From Pseudomonas chlororaphis (GTDB lineage: Bacteria > Pseudomonadota > Gammaproteobacteria > Pseudomonadales > Pseudomonadaceae): DNA of 64,000 bases. This document shows, one piece after another, positions 43,497 to 52,484 of the stretch. The notes below the pieces were generated by a model. The model saw only the letters and a list, made by a program, of their open reading frames with translations. It had not been told where the DNA came from and did not search any database. The translations under genes and the position numbers were made by a program. The number at the start of each line of letters is the position of its first letter. Within the stretch, counting starts at the first letter, position 1. The stretch is taken from assembly GCA_001023535.1 (NCBI GenBank), contig CP011020.1, positions 4,167,734-4,231,733 on the forward strand, written 5' to 3'.

Positions 43497-45895
43497 ACAG
43501 CTTCACCCACTCTGCCGGACGCCACTGTGCTGCTACGGCGCAACCCTTCGACCCTGCCTCGGGCACCCTGGTCGAACGGCTTTTGTTCAACCATCGCGGC
43601 ATTGTCCTGGGGCTCTGCGTGCTGCTCAGCCTGGTGCTGGGTTACCAGGCGCTGAGCCTGAAACTCAACGCCGCCTTCGAGAAAATGATCCCCACCGATC
43701 ACCCCTACGTGCAGAACTACCTGAAGAACCGCGGCCAGTTGGGGGAGGGTGGTAACACCTTGCGGATTGCGATCGAGACCCGGCAGGGCAGCATTTTTGA
43801 TGCCGCGTACCTGGAAACGGTCAAGAAGATCAATGACGAAGTGTTCCTGTTGCCAGGCGTCGACCGCTCCTACATGAAGTCCCTGTGGACCCCGGCGACG
43901 CGCTGGATCGGCGTGACCGAAGAGGGTTTCGACGGCGGACCGGTGATCCCGGATGACTACGATGGCTCGGTCGCCAGCCTGGAAAAGGTTCGGCAGAACG
44001 TCGACAGATCGGGCGAAGTCGGGCGATTGGTGGCCTCCAACTTCAAGTCCAGTATCGTGCTGCTACCCCTTCAGGAAAGGGCCCCGGAGGATGGCAAACC
44101 GCTGGACTACAACGCTTTGTCCAGCCAGCTGGAACAGATCCGCGCGCGGTATGAGAGCCCGGACATCCAGATCCATATCACCGGTTTCGCCAAGGTCGTC
44201 GGCGACCTGATCGAGGGCATGCGGCAGATGCAGGTGTTCTTCGCGGCCACCCTGGTGATCTGCGCCCTGGTGCTGTTCTGGTACACCCGCTGTGCCCGCA
44301 GTACGGTGCTGGTGTTGCTGTGTTCGATCATTGCCGTGGTCTGGCTGCTCGGATTGCTGCCCACCCTGGGGTTCGACCTGGACCCGTACTCGATCCTGGT
44401 GCCATTTCTGGTGTTTGCCATCGGCTTGAGCCATGGCGCGCAGAAAATGAATGGCATCATGCAGGACATCGGCCGTGGCGCCGACAAGCGGGTGGCGGCA
44501 CGTTTCACCTTTCGCCGCCTGTTCCTGACCGGGCTGATGGCGCTGGTGGCGGACGCCGTAGGGTTCGCGGTGTTGATGATCATCAAGATACCGGTGATCC
44601 AGGACCTGGCCGTCACCGCGACCCTGGGCGTGCTCGCGCTGATTGTCACCAACCTGATCCTGTTGCCGATCCTGCTTTCCTACACCGGCGTGAGCAAGGT
44701 CGCCGCGCAGCGCGAAGCGGTCAACGAGCGCTTTTCCAGGCTCGATGCCGGGCAAGCGCGGCATCCATTCTGGGCGTTCCTGGACCGGTTCACCGAGCGC
44801 AGATGGGCCAGTGGCGCGATCATCGTCGCGCTGCTCCTGGGGGCCGTAGGGTTCGCCATCAGCCTTCACGTCAAGATCGGCGACCTGAACCCCGGTGCCC
44901 CGGAGTTGCGTCCAGAGTCGCGCTACAACACCGACAACCGCTTCATGGTCAGTAACTTCTCCGCCAGCAGCGACAAATACGTGGTGATGGTCAAGACGCC
45001 GCAATACTACTGTGCCAATTACCAGACGCTGGTCGCGGTCGATGCCCTGGAAGCGCAACTGCAGCAGGTGCCCGGCGTCGTCTCCACCACATCGCTGGCC
45101 GCCCTCAGCAAGCAGGCCGCGGCCGGCATGAACGAAGGCAGCATGACCTGGTATGAGATTCCCCGTAACCAGGGGCTGTTGAACGCCATCATCACCCGAG
45201 CACCACGAGAGCTGTTCAACCAGAACTGCGACCTGTTGACCGTGTACGTCTACCTCACCGATCACAAGGCCGATACCCTGACCCGCGTGGCGCAGACCGT
45301 CGAGCAGTTTGCGGCGGCCCACGACACCGATCAGATCCAGTTCCTCAACGCAGCGGGCAATGCTGGTATCGAGGCGGCCACCAACATCGTGGTGAAACGT
45401 TCGAACGTGCAGATGCTGTTCATGGTGTACGCAGCGGTCATCGCCCTGTGCTTCATGACCTTCAGGTCGTGGCGAGCGGTGGTCTGTACGGTGCTGCCGC
45501 TGATGCTGACCTCGGTGTTGTGCGAGGCGCTGATGGTCGGGCTGAACATCGGGGTCAAGGTGGCGACCCTTCCGGTGATTGCCCTGGGGGTGGGGATCGG
45601 CGTGGACTACGCGTTGTACATCCTCAGCGTGACCCTGGGTCATCTGCGCAATGGCGCTAGCCTGTCGAACGCTTACTACCTGGCCTTGCTGTCCACCGGC
45701 AAAGTGGTGGTGTTGACCGGGATCACCCTGGGCGTCGCCGTGACCACCTGGGTGTTGTCGCCCATCAAGTTCCAGGCCGACATGGGCATCCTGCTCGGTT
45801 TCATGTTCGTGTGGAACATGGTCGGCGCCCTGGTGCTGGTGCCTGCGCTCGCGCACTTCCTCCTCAAACCGACACCGCAGACAGCGAGCCTCTGA
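43493..45895 (+). CDS. RND/MMPL-family hydrophobe transporter
   Basis: 800 residues with 12 predicted membrane helices in two halves, each having a large periplasmic loop after the first helix. Charged membrane residues are visible in FVFAIGLSHGAQKMNG (about 305) and GVGIGVDYALYILS (about 702-715), the proton-relay positions of RND pumps. No membrane-fusion or TolC partner is encoded nearby, so it fits the MMPL/HpnN class that moves lipids or hydrophobic substrates. Direction (import or export) is unknown; neighbours suggest handling of the catabolic substrate. Confidence 0.87.
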   Translation: MNSFTHSAGRHCAATAQPFDPASGTLVERLLFNHRGIVLGLCVLLSLVLGYQALSLKLNAAFEKMIPTDHPYVQNYLKNRGQLGEGGNTLRIAIETRQGSIFDAAYLETVKKINDEVFLLPGVDRSYMKSLWTPATRWIGVTEEGFDGGPVIPDDYDGSVASLEKVRQNVDRSGEVGRLVASNFKSSIVLLPLQERAPEDGKPLDYNALSSQLEQIRARYESPDIQIHITGFAKVVGDLIEGMRQMQVFFAATLVICALVLFWYTRCARSTVLVLLCSIIAVVWLLGLLPTLGFDLDPYSILVPFLVFAIGLSHGAQKMNGIMQDIGRGADKRVAARFTFRRLFLTGLMALVADAVGFAVLMIIKIPVIQDLAVTATLGVLALIVTNLILLPILLSYTGVSKVAAQREAVNERFSRLDAGQARHPFWAFLDRFTERRWASGAIIVALLLGAVGFAISLHVKIGDLNPGAPELRPESRYNTDNRFMVSNFSASSDKYVVMVKTPQYYCANYQTLVAVDALEAQLQQVPGVVSTTSLAALSKQAAAGMNEGSMTWYEIPRNQGLLNAIITRAPRELFNQNCDLLTVYVYLTDHKADTLTRVAQTVEQFAAAHDTDQIQFLNAAGNAGIEAATNIVVKRSNVQMLFMVYAAVIALCFMTFRSWRAVVCTVLPLMLTSVLCEALMVGLNIGVKVATLPVIALGVGIGVDYALYILSVTLGHLRNGASLSNAYYLALLSTGKVVVLTGITLGVAVTTWVLSPIKFQADMGILLGFMFVWNMVGALVLVPALAHFLLKPTPQTASL

Positions 45896-46456
45896 ATGAA
45901 CTCGACGATCAATCTCCTGGGCCTGTCCGGCAGCCTGCGCAAGCATTCAAGCCATACCGCGATCCTGCGCACGGTGGCCGAACGGTTGGCGGGACCGGTC
46001 CGGCTGACGCTTCACGGGCTGGGGAACATCCCGCCCTACAACGAAGACCTGGAGGGTGCCGATGCGCCACCGTCCGTGGTCGCCTTGCGCACTGCCGTAG
46101 CGCAGGCCGACGGGGTGCTGATCGGCTCGCCGGAATACAACCATGGCATGTCCGGGGTGCTGAAAAATGCCCTGGACTGGTTGTCTCGTCCCCATGGCCG
46201 GTCGGTGCTGAGCGGGCGCCCGGTGCTGACCTTCACGGCGTCCCCGGCGTTTACCGGGGGTGTGCGGGCGCATCAGCAACTCAACGAAACCCTCTGGGCC
46301 ATCCAGGCGGCAATGGTGAGCTACCCGCAGATCGTCATTGGCAACGTCGCCACCAAGATAGAGCACGGCCGGCTGGAGGACGAAGCCGCCAGCGGTTTCC
46401 TGATGGCCGGCGTAGACGCGCTGATCGAACGAGCGACCCTGCACCGGGACCGCTAG
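45896..46456 (+). CDS. NADPH-dependent FMN reductase
   Basis: 186 residues with a flavodoxin-like fold: GLSGSLRKHSSHTAILRTV (phosphate loop, 8-26) and GSPEYNHGMSGVLKNALDWL (flavin/quinone site, about 80-99). It belongs to the ChrR/ArsH group, which reduces quinones, chromate or free FMN. The ATG directly follows the RND stop, so it is the last gene of this operon; it may detoxify quinones formed from catechols. Confidence 0.88.
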   Translation: MNSTINLLGLSGSLRKHSSHTAILRTVAERLAGPVRLTLHGLGNIPPYNEDLEGADAPPSVVALRTAVAQADGVLIGSPEYNHGMSGVLKNALDWLSRPHGRSVLSGRPVLTFTASPAFTGGVRAHQQLNETLWAIQAAMVSYPQIVIGNVATKIEHGRLEDEAASGFLMAGVDALIERATLHRDR

Positions 46457-46497
46457 CCAGCGCACAAAGGAGCGCTGGCCGGTGTTGGCAGGGCGGA

Positions 46498-47700
46498 TTA
46501 CGCCACTGGAATCGACGGGTCTGCCGCGGCCAGGGCGGCGGCGCGATCAGCGGCCGGCGGGTAGATCCAGACGCTGTTGATCTGGGTCTTGAGGTCCTTG
46601 GCTTCCTGACCGACCAACTTGAGCTGGCGATCCCAGCCTTCGGTGTACACCGCGCCCCAGGCGCCGAGGTCCAGGCAGGTCACGTACTTGGGCTGGCTGT
46701 AGGGCATCGGCGCGACGCCGAGCAGGTCGGCCGCGACGTTGTGGCCGGCGTAACGGCCCAGGGCGATGGCGTGCTGGCAGGACATCACCGCGTGGTTGCC
46801 CAGCGTGTCGGTGGCGGCGTAGGCCACGTCACCGGCGGCGAAAACATGGGCCTGCCCCAGTACTTTCAGCTGGCTGTCGACGTGCAGGCGGCCCTGGGGA
46901 TCCCGGGTGCCAGCGATATGCTGGGTCAGTGGGCTGGCGCGAAAGCCCACGGTCCAGATCACGGTGCGCGATTCGATGCGCTGGCCGTTCGACAGGGTCA
47001 CGCCGGCGGCGTCCACCGACTCCACCGAAGCGTTGAGGATCCACTCGATGCCCAAGTGCGCCGAGGCTTCGATGATGGATGGACGGATACCGTCGCCCAT
47101 CGAGGCCGCAATCTGCGGGCCGCGGTCCACCACGATGACCCGGATGGGCGCGTCCTCGCCGAGCACGGCGCGTAGGCGCGCGGGCAGTTCGGTGGCCGTT
47201 TCGATCCCGGTGAACCCGCCGCCGGCGACCACGACGGTGTTGCGGGCAGGGCTGTCCGGCAGGTTGGCGAGGGCCTTGATGTGGTCTTCCAGTTGAGTGG
47301 CCTGTTCGATCTGGTCGACGTCGAAGGCGTGCTCGACCACCCCGGCCAGGTCAGGGCGAATCAGCTGACTGCCGGCCGCAAGCACCAGGCGATCATAGGC
47401 CAGCGTGCCCTGGGCGCCGGACGCATCGTGGTAGCTCACCTGCTTGAGCGTGTCATCGACACTGTCGGCAAACCCTTGTACGAAGTGCACGCCCACCGCG
47501 TCGAACAGGCCACCCAGCGGGGCCAGCATGGTGTGCACGTCCGGCTCATAGAACCGCGGGCGGATGCGCAGTTCCGCCTGGGGCGCCAGGACCGTGATCT
47601 GCACGTCGTTGCGATCGTGCAGGTCCAGCAGGCGTGCCGCGCTCAAGGCGCTCCAGACCCCGCCGAAGCCTGCGCCGACAATCAGAATATGCTGTTTCAT
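46498..47700 (-). CDS. NDH-2-like FAD oxidoreductase
   Basis: 400 residues from ATG 47700 (GGGAGCAACTC upstream). The FAD-binding motif is ILIVGAGFGGVWSALSAARL, the NADH-binding motif VVVAGGGFTGIETATELPAR and the second FAD motif HVFAAGDVAY. No CXXC redox pair is seen, so it resembles type II NADH:quinone dehydrogenases rather than disulfide reductases. C-terminal membrane helices are not evident. It is monocistronic, convergent with the FMN reductase. Confidence 0.87.
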   Translation of the reverse strand: MKQHILIVGAGFGGVWSALSAARLLDLHDRNDVQITVLAPQAELRIRPRFYEPDVHTMLAPLGGLFDAVGVHFVQGFADSVDDTLKQVSYHDASGAQGTLAYDRLVLAAGSQLIRPDLAGVVEHAFDVDQIEQATQLEDHIKALANLPDSPARNTVVVAGGGFTGIETATELPARLRAVLGEDAPIRVIVVDRGPQIAASMGDGIRPSIIEASAHLGIEWILNASVESVDAAGVTLSNGQRIESRTVIWTVGFRASPLTQHIAGTRDPQGRLHVDSQLKVLGQAHVFAAGDVAYAATDTLGNHAVMSCQHAIALGRYAGHNVAADLLGVAPMPYSQPKYVTCLDLGAWGAVYTEGWDRQLKLVGQEAKDLKTQINSVWIYPPAADRAAALAAADPSIPVA

Positions 47701-48016
47701 GAGTTGCTCCCGAAGACTGGATCGATACGTCGAGTTATTTAGGTTTTCAGCGTGACAGTGATGACCAGGCGTGATTGAAAACAGCTTGGCTGGCATCAAC
47801 AGCAAGGTGATGTACAGCAATGCGGGGATCCGGTCGGAATGGGTTTCGGAATCGAGGATGACGATTCTGCACGCCACCACTCGCCCGACCGCTCAGCCCA
47901 GGGCATTGCCTGGGTATCTTAGAAGCGCGGCATTTCCATCCGGTAGGACATAAAACCCTGAAATCCGGCCAAGCCTGCCCACCCGGCCTGCTTGAGGCCG
48001 TCCCAGCTCTGGCGGA
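47701..48016. other. 316-bp gene-free spacer
   Basis: This stretch lies between the start side of the flavoprotein gene and the end of the GlxA-type regulator gene. It should contain the flavoprotein promoter, but I see no clear operator, terminator or repeat. A 60-codon frame at 47771-47953 has no family features and no ribosome site. Confidence 0.5.
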
Positions 48017-49036
48017 TCAGCGGGAAAAGCGGTTGCGATAGTCCCGTGGGGAAATCGCGAGATGGCGCTGGAAAGTGTTGCGCATGCGGTCCTCGTCGCC
48101 GAAACCGCATGAGCGGGCGATCTGGTCGATGTTGCGTGGGGAGTCTTCCAGTTGCCGTCGGGCGGCTTCGAGGCGGAACAGTTCGACGGCTTTGGCCGGG
48201 GTGCGGCCGGTCTGGCGCTTGTAGACCCGGGCGAAATTGCGTGGGCTCATGCCGGCCTGTTGGGCCAGTCGGTCGATGGTCAGGTGGGTGTCGTCCAGAT
48301 GTTCGGCGATCCAGACGTGCAGTTCATCGAATCCGGCGCTGTCCTGCATCTGCAATTGCAACATCTGGCTGAACTGTGCCTGGCCGCCGGGGCGCTTGAG
48401 AAAGACCACCAGTTCCCGGGCCACCTGAAGGGCCACGTCGCGACCGCAATCGGCCTCGACCAGCGCCAGGGCCATGTCGATCCCGGCACTGACACCCGCC
48501 GAGGTCCACACGGCGTCCTGTTGGACGAAGATCGCATCCAGGTCCACCTCGACCAACGGAAATCGGCTCCTGAGCAGGTCGCACATGGCCCAGTGGGTGG
48601 CGGCCCGGCGTCCATCCAGCAGACCGGCCTGGGCCATGAGGAACGTCCCGCTGCACACCGAGGCGGTGCGCCGGGCCTTGAGCGAGGCAGCCCGCAGCCA
48701 CGCCACCAGGTCGACGCAGTCGATCATCGCCTGGCGTATGTCCGGCGCGCCGGGCACGATCAGCGTGTCGATGCCGGCGCCGTCCAGTCGGTCCAGGGCA
48801 CAGGTGTCCACGACCAGCCCTTCGGCGGTGCGCATCAGCCCGCCCGCCAGGCTTGCGGTGTGCATTGCATAGCCGGGCAATCCGCGCTCGGCCATGGCCT
48901 TGGTGGCGGCCCAGAACACGGTCTGGGCGCCGGTCAGGTCCAGCAGGCCCATCTGCGGGTAGGCCAGGAAGACCAGCGTGCGCGGGCGGGACATCGATTC
49001 GGTAGCAACGCCTACGTCCTGGATCATTTCGTTCAT
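48017..49036 (-). CDS. GlxA-type AraC regulator with DJ-1/PfpI domain
   Basis: 339 residues. The N-terminal DJ-1/PfpI fold (about 18-190) has the nucleophile-elbow-like Cys in ASVCSGTFLMAQAGLLDGRR; the C-terminal AraC domain carries LTIDRLAQQAGMSPRNFARV and a second helix-turn-helix (IARSCGFGDEDRMRNTFQRH). Members sense small nitrogenous metabolites or amides and activate nearby genes. It is divergent from the other AraC gene; an 18-bp element shared with the SphA operon lies upstream of it. Confidence 0.88.
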   Translation of the reverse strand: MNEMIQDVGVATESMSRPRTLVFLAYPQMGLLDLTGAQTVFWAATKAMAERGLPGYAMHTASLAGGLMRTAEGLVVDTCALDRLDGAGIDTLIVPGAPDIRQAMIDCVDLVAWLRAASLKARRTASVCSGTFLMAQAGLLDGRRAATHWAMCDLLRSRFPLVEVDLDAIFVQQDAVWTSAGVSAGIDMALALVEADCGRDVALQVARELVVFLKRPGGQAQFSQMLQLQMQDSAGFDELHVWIAEHLDDTHLTIDRLAQQAGMSPRNFARVYKRQTGRTPAKAVELFRLEAARRQLEDSPRNIDQIARSCGFGDEDRMRNTFQRHLAISPRDYRNRFSR

Positions 49037-49116
49037 GGTGGTTTTCGCGGTGGGTGATCGTCGATGGCGGGAGGATCCAAGTGACCGCCCGGCGCCGGGT
49101 ATGCGGACCTGGTCGA

Positions 49117-49134
49117 TTATCCGTTTTCAGCACA
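49117..49134 (-). repeat. 18-bp inverted repeat, left copy
   Basis: TTATCCGTTTTCAGCACA on the plus strand; its exact reverse complement recurs at 50196-50213. On the minus strand it reads toward the GlxA-type gene (start 49036), placing it where an activator of that gene, or a repressor of araC (start 49217), would bind. Confidence 0.85.
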
Positions 49135-49216
49135 ATTGCACAATCGTTTGCCTGGACGGAACAGAATTTGCGTGGCCTTCGGCTGGTAAGTCCTGCAATC
49201 ACCAAGGGTCAGGTCA

Positions 49217-50203
49217 ATGAGCAATCCCACTATGGCGCACCGACCGCAGCCGGTGCCGTTGCCACCGATCAATCGGTTTCGCACGGCAGACATCGACGAG
49301 CATGCCCGCAACATGGGCGGCTGGCAGGTCAGCTACAACCAGTTGACGCCCGGACGCTTCGAAGGCGAGCTGATCGAGTTCCGCTCGGACTGGATGCAAT
49401 TGGTGCGCGACCGCTCTAATCAGGCCATGACCAAGCACGGGATGGCCTGGGACGGCGCCATTACCTTCAGCGTGCCGTTGAGCGCGGACGGCCCGGTCTT
49501 TTGCTCCGGACACCCGATCCTTGAGCCCAGCCTGCTGGTCGCCCGGGGTCACAATCTGCCGGAATTGCGCACGCCTCAGCACCTCGACCTGCTCGGTGTC
49601 GCCGTTGACGAGCGGGCGCTCGAACATGTGCTGGAGCGCCAGGGCAGCCGTTTTCGAATTACCGATCTTCCCAAGTGTTACCGCCTCGGTGACTCAACGT
49701 TGCCGGCCGAACTCGCCGCGCTGTTCGATGAGCTGGAAGGGGGCGAGCAGGGCCGCGAGTCGCTGCTGGGGTACGAGTCGATTCGCCGGGGCCTGCGCGA
49801 CACCGTGATGTTGCAGGTGCTGGAGCTGGTGGCGCCGGACCAGGCGGCGCCTCCTCTCAGTCCCACCGCGCGCAAGCGCATGGTCGACCGTGCCAGGGAG
49901 TACGCCATGACCCATGTCGACGAGCCGTTGTCGATCCTGGACCTGTGCAACCACATCGGCGCCAGCCGGCGCAAGTTGCAGTACTGCTTCCAGGAAACCC
50001 TGGGCATCAACCCGGTGGCCTATTTGCGGGCATTGCGCCTCAATGCCGTGCGTCGCGAGTTGCGCAATGGCGAGCAGGCCCATGGTGTCCAGGAAGTGGC
50101 TGCGCGCTGGGGATTCTGGCATTTGAGCCGGTTTTCCAGCGACTACCGGGTCCTTTTCGGCGAAACGCCCTCGCAAACCCTGCGTCGCACGCATCTGTGC
50201 TGA
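49217..50203 (+). CDS. AraC-family regulator (EutR-like architecture)
   Basis: 328 residues. The first 210 residues form a ligand/dimer domain with no motif I recognise; the C-terminal AraC domain has LSILDLCNHIGASRRKLQYC and EVAARWGFWHLSRFSSDYRV, and ends TPSQTLRR. It precedes the SphA-MFS-amidase operon on the same strand, and the 18-bp repeat occurs on both sides of the gene, so it is the probable activator. The inducer may be the amidase substrate or product. Confidence 0.87.
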   Translation: MSNPTMAHRPQPVPLPPINRFRTADIDEHARNMGGWQVSYNQLTPGRFEGELIEFRSDWMQLVRDRSNQAMTKHGMAWDGAITFSVPLSADGPVFCSGHPILEPSLLVARGHNLPELRTPQHLDLLGVAVDERALEHVLERQGSRFRITDLPKCYRLGDSTLPAELAALFDELEGGEQGRESLLGYESIRRGLRDTVMLQVLELVAPDQAAPPLSPTARKRMVDRAREYAMTHVDEPLSILDLCNHIGASRRKLQYCFQETLGINPVAYLRALRLNAVRRELRNGEQAHGVQEVAARWGFWHLSRFSSDYRVLFGETPSQTLRRTHLC

Positions 50204-50239
50204 AAACGGATAACCGCCCGCGCGCCGGCTGCCTAGGAT
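50196..50239 (+). promoter_or_regulatory. AraC-type promoter with 18-bp repeat, right copy
   Basis: TGTGCTGAAAACGGATAA (50196-50213) overlaps the last codons of the araC gene. It is followed after 20 nt by TAGGAT (50234-50239), a plausible -10, about 35 nt before the SphA ATG. The exact inverted copy at 49117-49134 marks this as a specific site. Confidence 0.7.
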
Positions 50240-50273
50240 GACCCCACCACCACTTGGTCGGAAGGGGCATTCA

Positions 50274-51206
50274 ATGAGTCAGAATAAGAAAACCAACCGC
50301 TTGCGTTGCATGTGCTTCACCTTGGGAATGTTGGGTCTGTGTGCCGCTGTCCAGGCGACGGAAAACGGTGCACCGACCACGGCAGTCGGGGTCTACGATT
50401 TTGGCGCGGGCATGATGCCCCCGGCCACGCCCTACGGGACGGTCGGCCTGCGTACGGCGTTCTATTCGGCCAACGTGCAGAAGGACCGCCACGGCAAGGC
50501 ACTGGACAACAATTTCTCCCTGGACGTGCTCTCCATCGGCCTGGCCTACATGCGCATGACCGATTACACCGTGCTGGGGGCCAAGTACGGCTTCGGCACC
50601 GTGGTGCCGTTCTTCAAGATGGACGCCTCGGTGCGGGTGCAGACACCGGTCGGTCCGCTGGACCTGGAAGCCGATCCGTTTCGTCTCGCCGACATCCAGG
50701 TGTTGCCGGTGATCCTGCAATGGACGCTGTCGCCGAACCTGTTCGTCAATGCCCAGTTCCAGGTCCAGGCACCCACGGGCGACTACGACAAGGATCGCCT
50801 GATTTCCCCTGGGCTCAATCACTGGACATTCTCCCCGATCCTCAACGCCACTTACATTTCCGACAGCGGCTTCGAGGTGTCCTCCAGTTTTGAAGCCGAC
50901 ATCAACACCCGCAACGAAGACACCGACTACAAGAACGGCGTCGAGTACCGGCATGAATTCGCCGTGGGCCAGCACGTCGGGCCCTGGACCGTGGGCGTGG
51001 GCGGGTATTACTACCGCCAGTTCACCGACGACGATGCGCCAGGGCTGGAGTCTGGCAACCGTGCCCGGGTCATGGCCGTCGGGCCGGCGGTCAGCTACTT
51101 CAAGCCCGGCATGCCGCCGGTGTGGCTGCACGTCTACAAGGAGCTTGACGCGCGCAACCGCGCCGAGGGCTACACCGCGGCGTTGCGTATTTCCCAGAGT
51201 TTCTGA
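50274..51206 (+). CDS. SphA-family outer-membrane protein
   Basis: 310 residues from ATG 50274 behind GGAAGGGGC. A signal peptide ends near AAVQA (about 29). The mature chain is a beta-barrel of the phenol-degradation meta-operon (SphA) type: PPATPYGTVGLRTAFYSANV, FVNAQFQVQAPTGDYDKDRL and a terminal Phe (RISQSF). These proteins are presumed outer-membrane channels for small hydrophobic or aromatic substrates. First gene of an operon with an MFS carrier and an amidase. Confidence 0.87.
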   Translation: MSQNKKTNRLRCMCFTLGMLGLCAAVQATENGAPTTAVGVYDFGAGMMPPATPYGTVGLRTAFYSANVQKDRHGKALDNNFSLDVLSIGLAYMRMTDYTVLGAKYGFGTVVPFFKMDASVRVQTPVGPLDLEADPFRLADIQVLPVILQWTLSPNLFVNAQFQVQAPTGDYDKDRLISPGLNHWTFSPILNATYISDSGFEVSSSFEADINTRNEDTDYKNGVEYRHEFAVGQHVGPWTVGVGGYYYRQFTDDDAPGLESGNRARVMAVGPAVSYFKPGMPPVWLHVYKELDARNRAEGYTAALRISQSF

Positions 51207-51217
51207 AGGGGCTCGTC

Positions 51218-52468
51218 ATGAACCAATCAAATTCCGTATCAACGGCCCCGGTGCGTCAGGCCGGTGGGCGTGAAGGGCTGGTGCTGATGCTCGGCAGCAG
51301 CCTGACCATCATGGGCTCGGTGATGGTCGCGCCGATCCTGCCCCGGCTGGGCGCCGAGTTCGGCCCCGTGGAGCCCCGTGCCGATCTGCTGGTGCCGTTG
51401 GCGGTCACCGGTCCGGCCCTGGCGATTGCCTTGTTCGCGCCTCTGGCCGGATGGCTGGCCGACCGGGTCGGGCGCAAGGCCTTGCTGGTGATTGCCACCT
51501 TGCTCTACGCCGTGCTTGGCGCACTGCCGGCGCTGCTCGACAGCCTGCCGTCGATCGTCGGCGCGAGGCTGTTGTTTGGCTGCACCGAAGCGGCGGTGAT
51601 GACGTGCTGCGCCACACTGATCGCCGACTACTGGCAGGGCGAAGAGCGGCTGCGCTACGTCAATCGCCAGGTGGTGACCATCGGCTTGGTGGGGGCGCTG
51701 TTTTTCGTGGTGGGGGGCGCGCTCGGCGAGCACTCGTGGCGTTCGCCGTTCCTGTTGTACCTGCTGCCGCTGCTGCTGGTGCCGGCGATGATGAAGGTGT
51801 TGTGGGAGCCGCCGGTGACCCGGCGCCACAGCGTCGAGCAACCGCTCGCCGATTCGGGCCCGAGCAAGGTGGCGGTGCTGCAACTGGTGGTCGGCTACCT
51901 GATGGTCATGGGCGGCATGGTCCTGACCTTCGTCGTACCGATCCAGGCACCGATGCTGCTGGTCAGCCTCGGCATCACCTCTAGCACGATGATCGGGATG
52001 GCCGCCGGGCTGAGCCTGTTGGCGACCCTGGGCGGCTCGTTGATGTGGCCGCTGTTGCGCCGGCGCTTCGGGGTTGCCGGTTGCAACGCGCTGTTGCTGG
52101 GCCTGATCGGACTGGGGCTGTGGCTGCTGATGCGTGCCCAAAGCTACGACGCCGTGCTGGTGGCGGTGGTCATCCAGGGCCTGGGTTCGGGGCTGTTGGT
52201 GCCCAACGTGATGGCGCCGGTGATGAACGCATTGACCGCCACCACCCGCGGTCGAGGCTTGGGCGGTTTCACGTCCTGCCTGTACATCGGCCAGTTCGTC
52301 AGCCCGCTGGTGGTGGCCTTCGTGGGCAGCTTCGCCGGGGACCTGCGCCAGTCCATCCAATGGCTGGCCTTCGCCGGATGCATCGCCGCACTGCTCTGGG
52401 TGGTCGTGGGCCTGCGCACACGCGGCCAGGGCCAGTCGACTTCCATCGGTACACGTCAATCGTCATGA
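51218..52468 (+). CDS. MFS transporter
   Basis: 416 residues with 12 predicted membrane helices. The loop 2-3 motif GWLADRVGRKALLV is clear, and the DHA1-like N-terminal helix includes LTIMGSVMVAPILPRLGAEF. It is placed 11 nt after the SphA gene and 16 nt before the amidase gene. Import of the amidase substrate is the simplest reading; drug-type efflux is the alternative suggested by the sequence class. Confidence 0.88.
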   Translation: MNQSNSVSTAPVRQAGGREGLVLMLGSSLTIMGSVMVAPILPRLGAEFGPVEPRADLLVPLAVTGPALAIALFAPLAGWLADRVGRKALLVIATLLYAVLGALPALLDSLPSIVGARLLFGCTEAAVMTCCATLIADYWQGEERLRYVNRQVVTIGLVGALFFVVGGALGEHSWRSPFLLYLLPLLLVPAMMKVLWEPPVTRRHSVEQPLADSGPSKVAVLQLVVGYLMVMGGMVLTFVVPIQAPMLLVSLGITSSTMIGMAAGLSLLATLGGSLMWPLLRRRFGVAGCNALLLGLIGLGLWLLMRAQSYDAVLVAVVIQGLGSGLLVPNVMAPVMNALTATTRGRGLGGFTSCLYIGQFVSPLVVAFVGSFAGDLRQSIQWLAFAGCIAALLWVVVGLRTRGQGQSTSIGTRQSS

Positions 52469-52484
52469 AACAAGGAATCTGAAC

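Noticed and set aside
43493..45895. MMPL/RND protein as part of an antibiotic efflux pump
   Set aside because: No membrane-fusion protein or outer-membrane factor gene nearby; partners are DUF1302, DUF1329 and YCF48 proteins.
47771..47953. 60-codon ORF in the spacer beside the NDH-2-like gene
   Set aside because: No ribosome site, no recognisable sequence features, and codon use unlike neighbouring genes.
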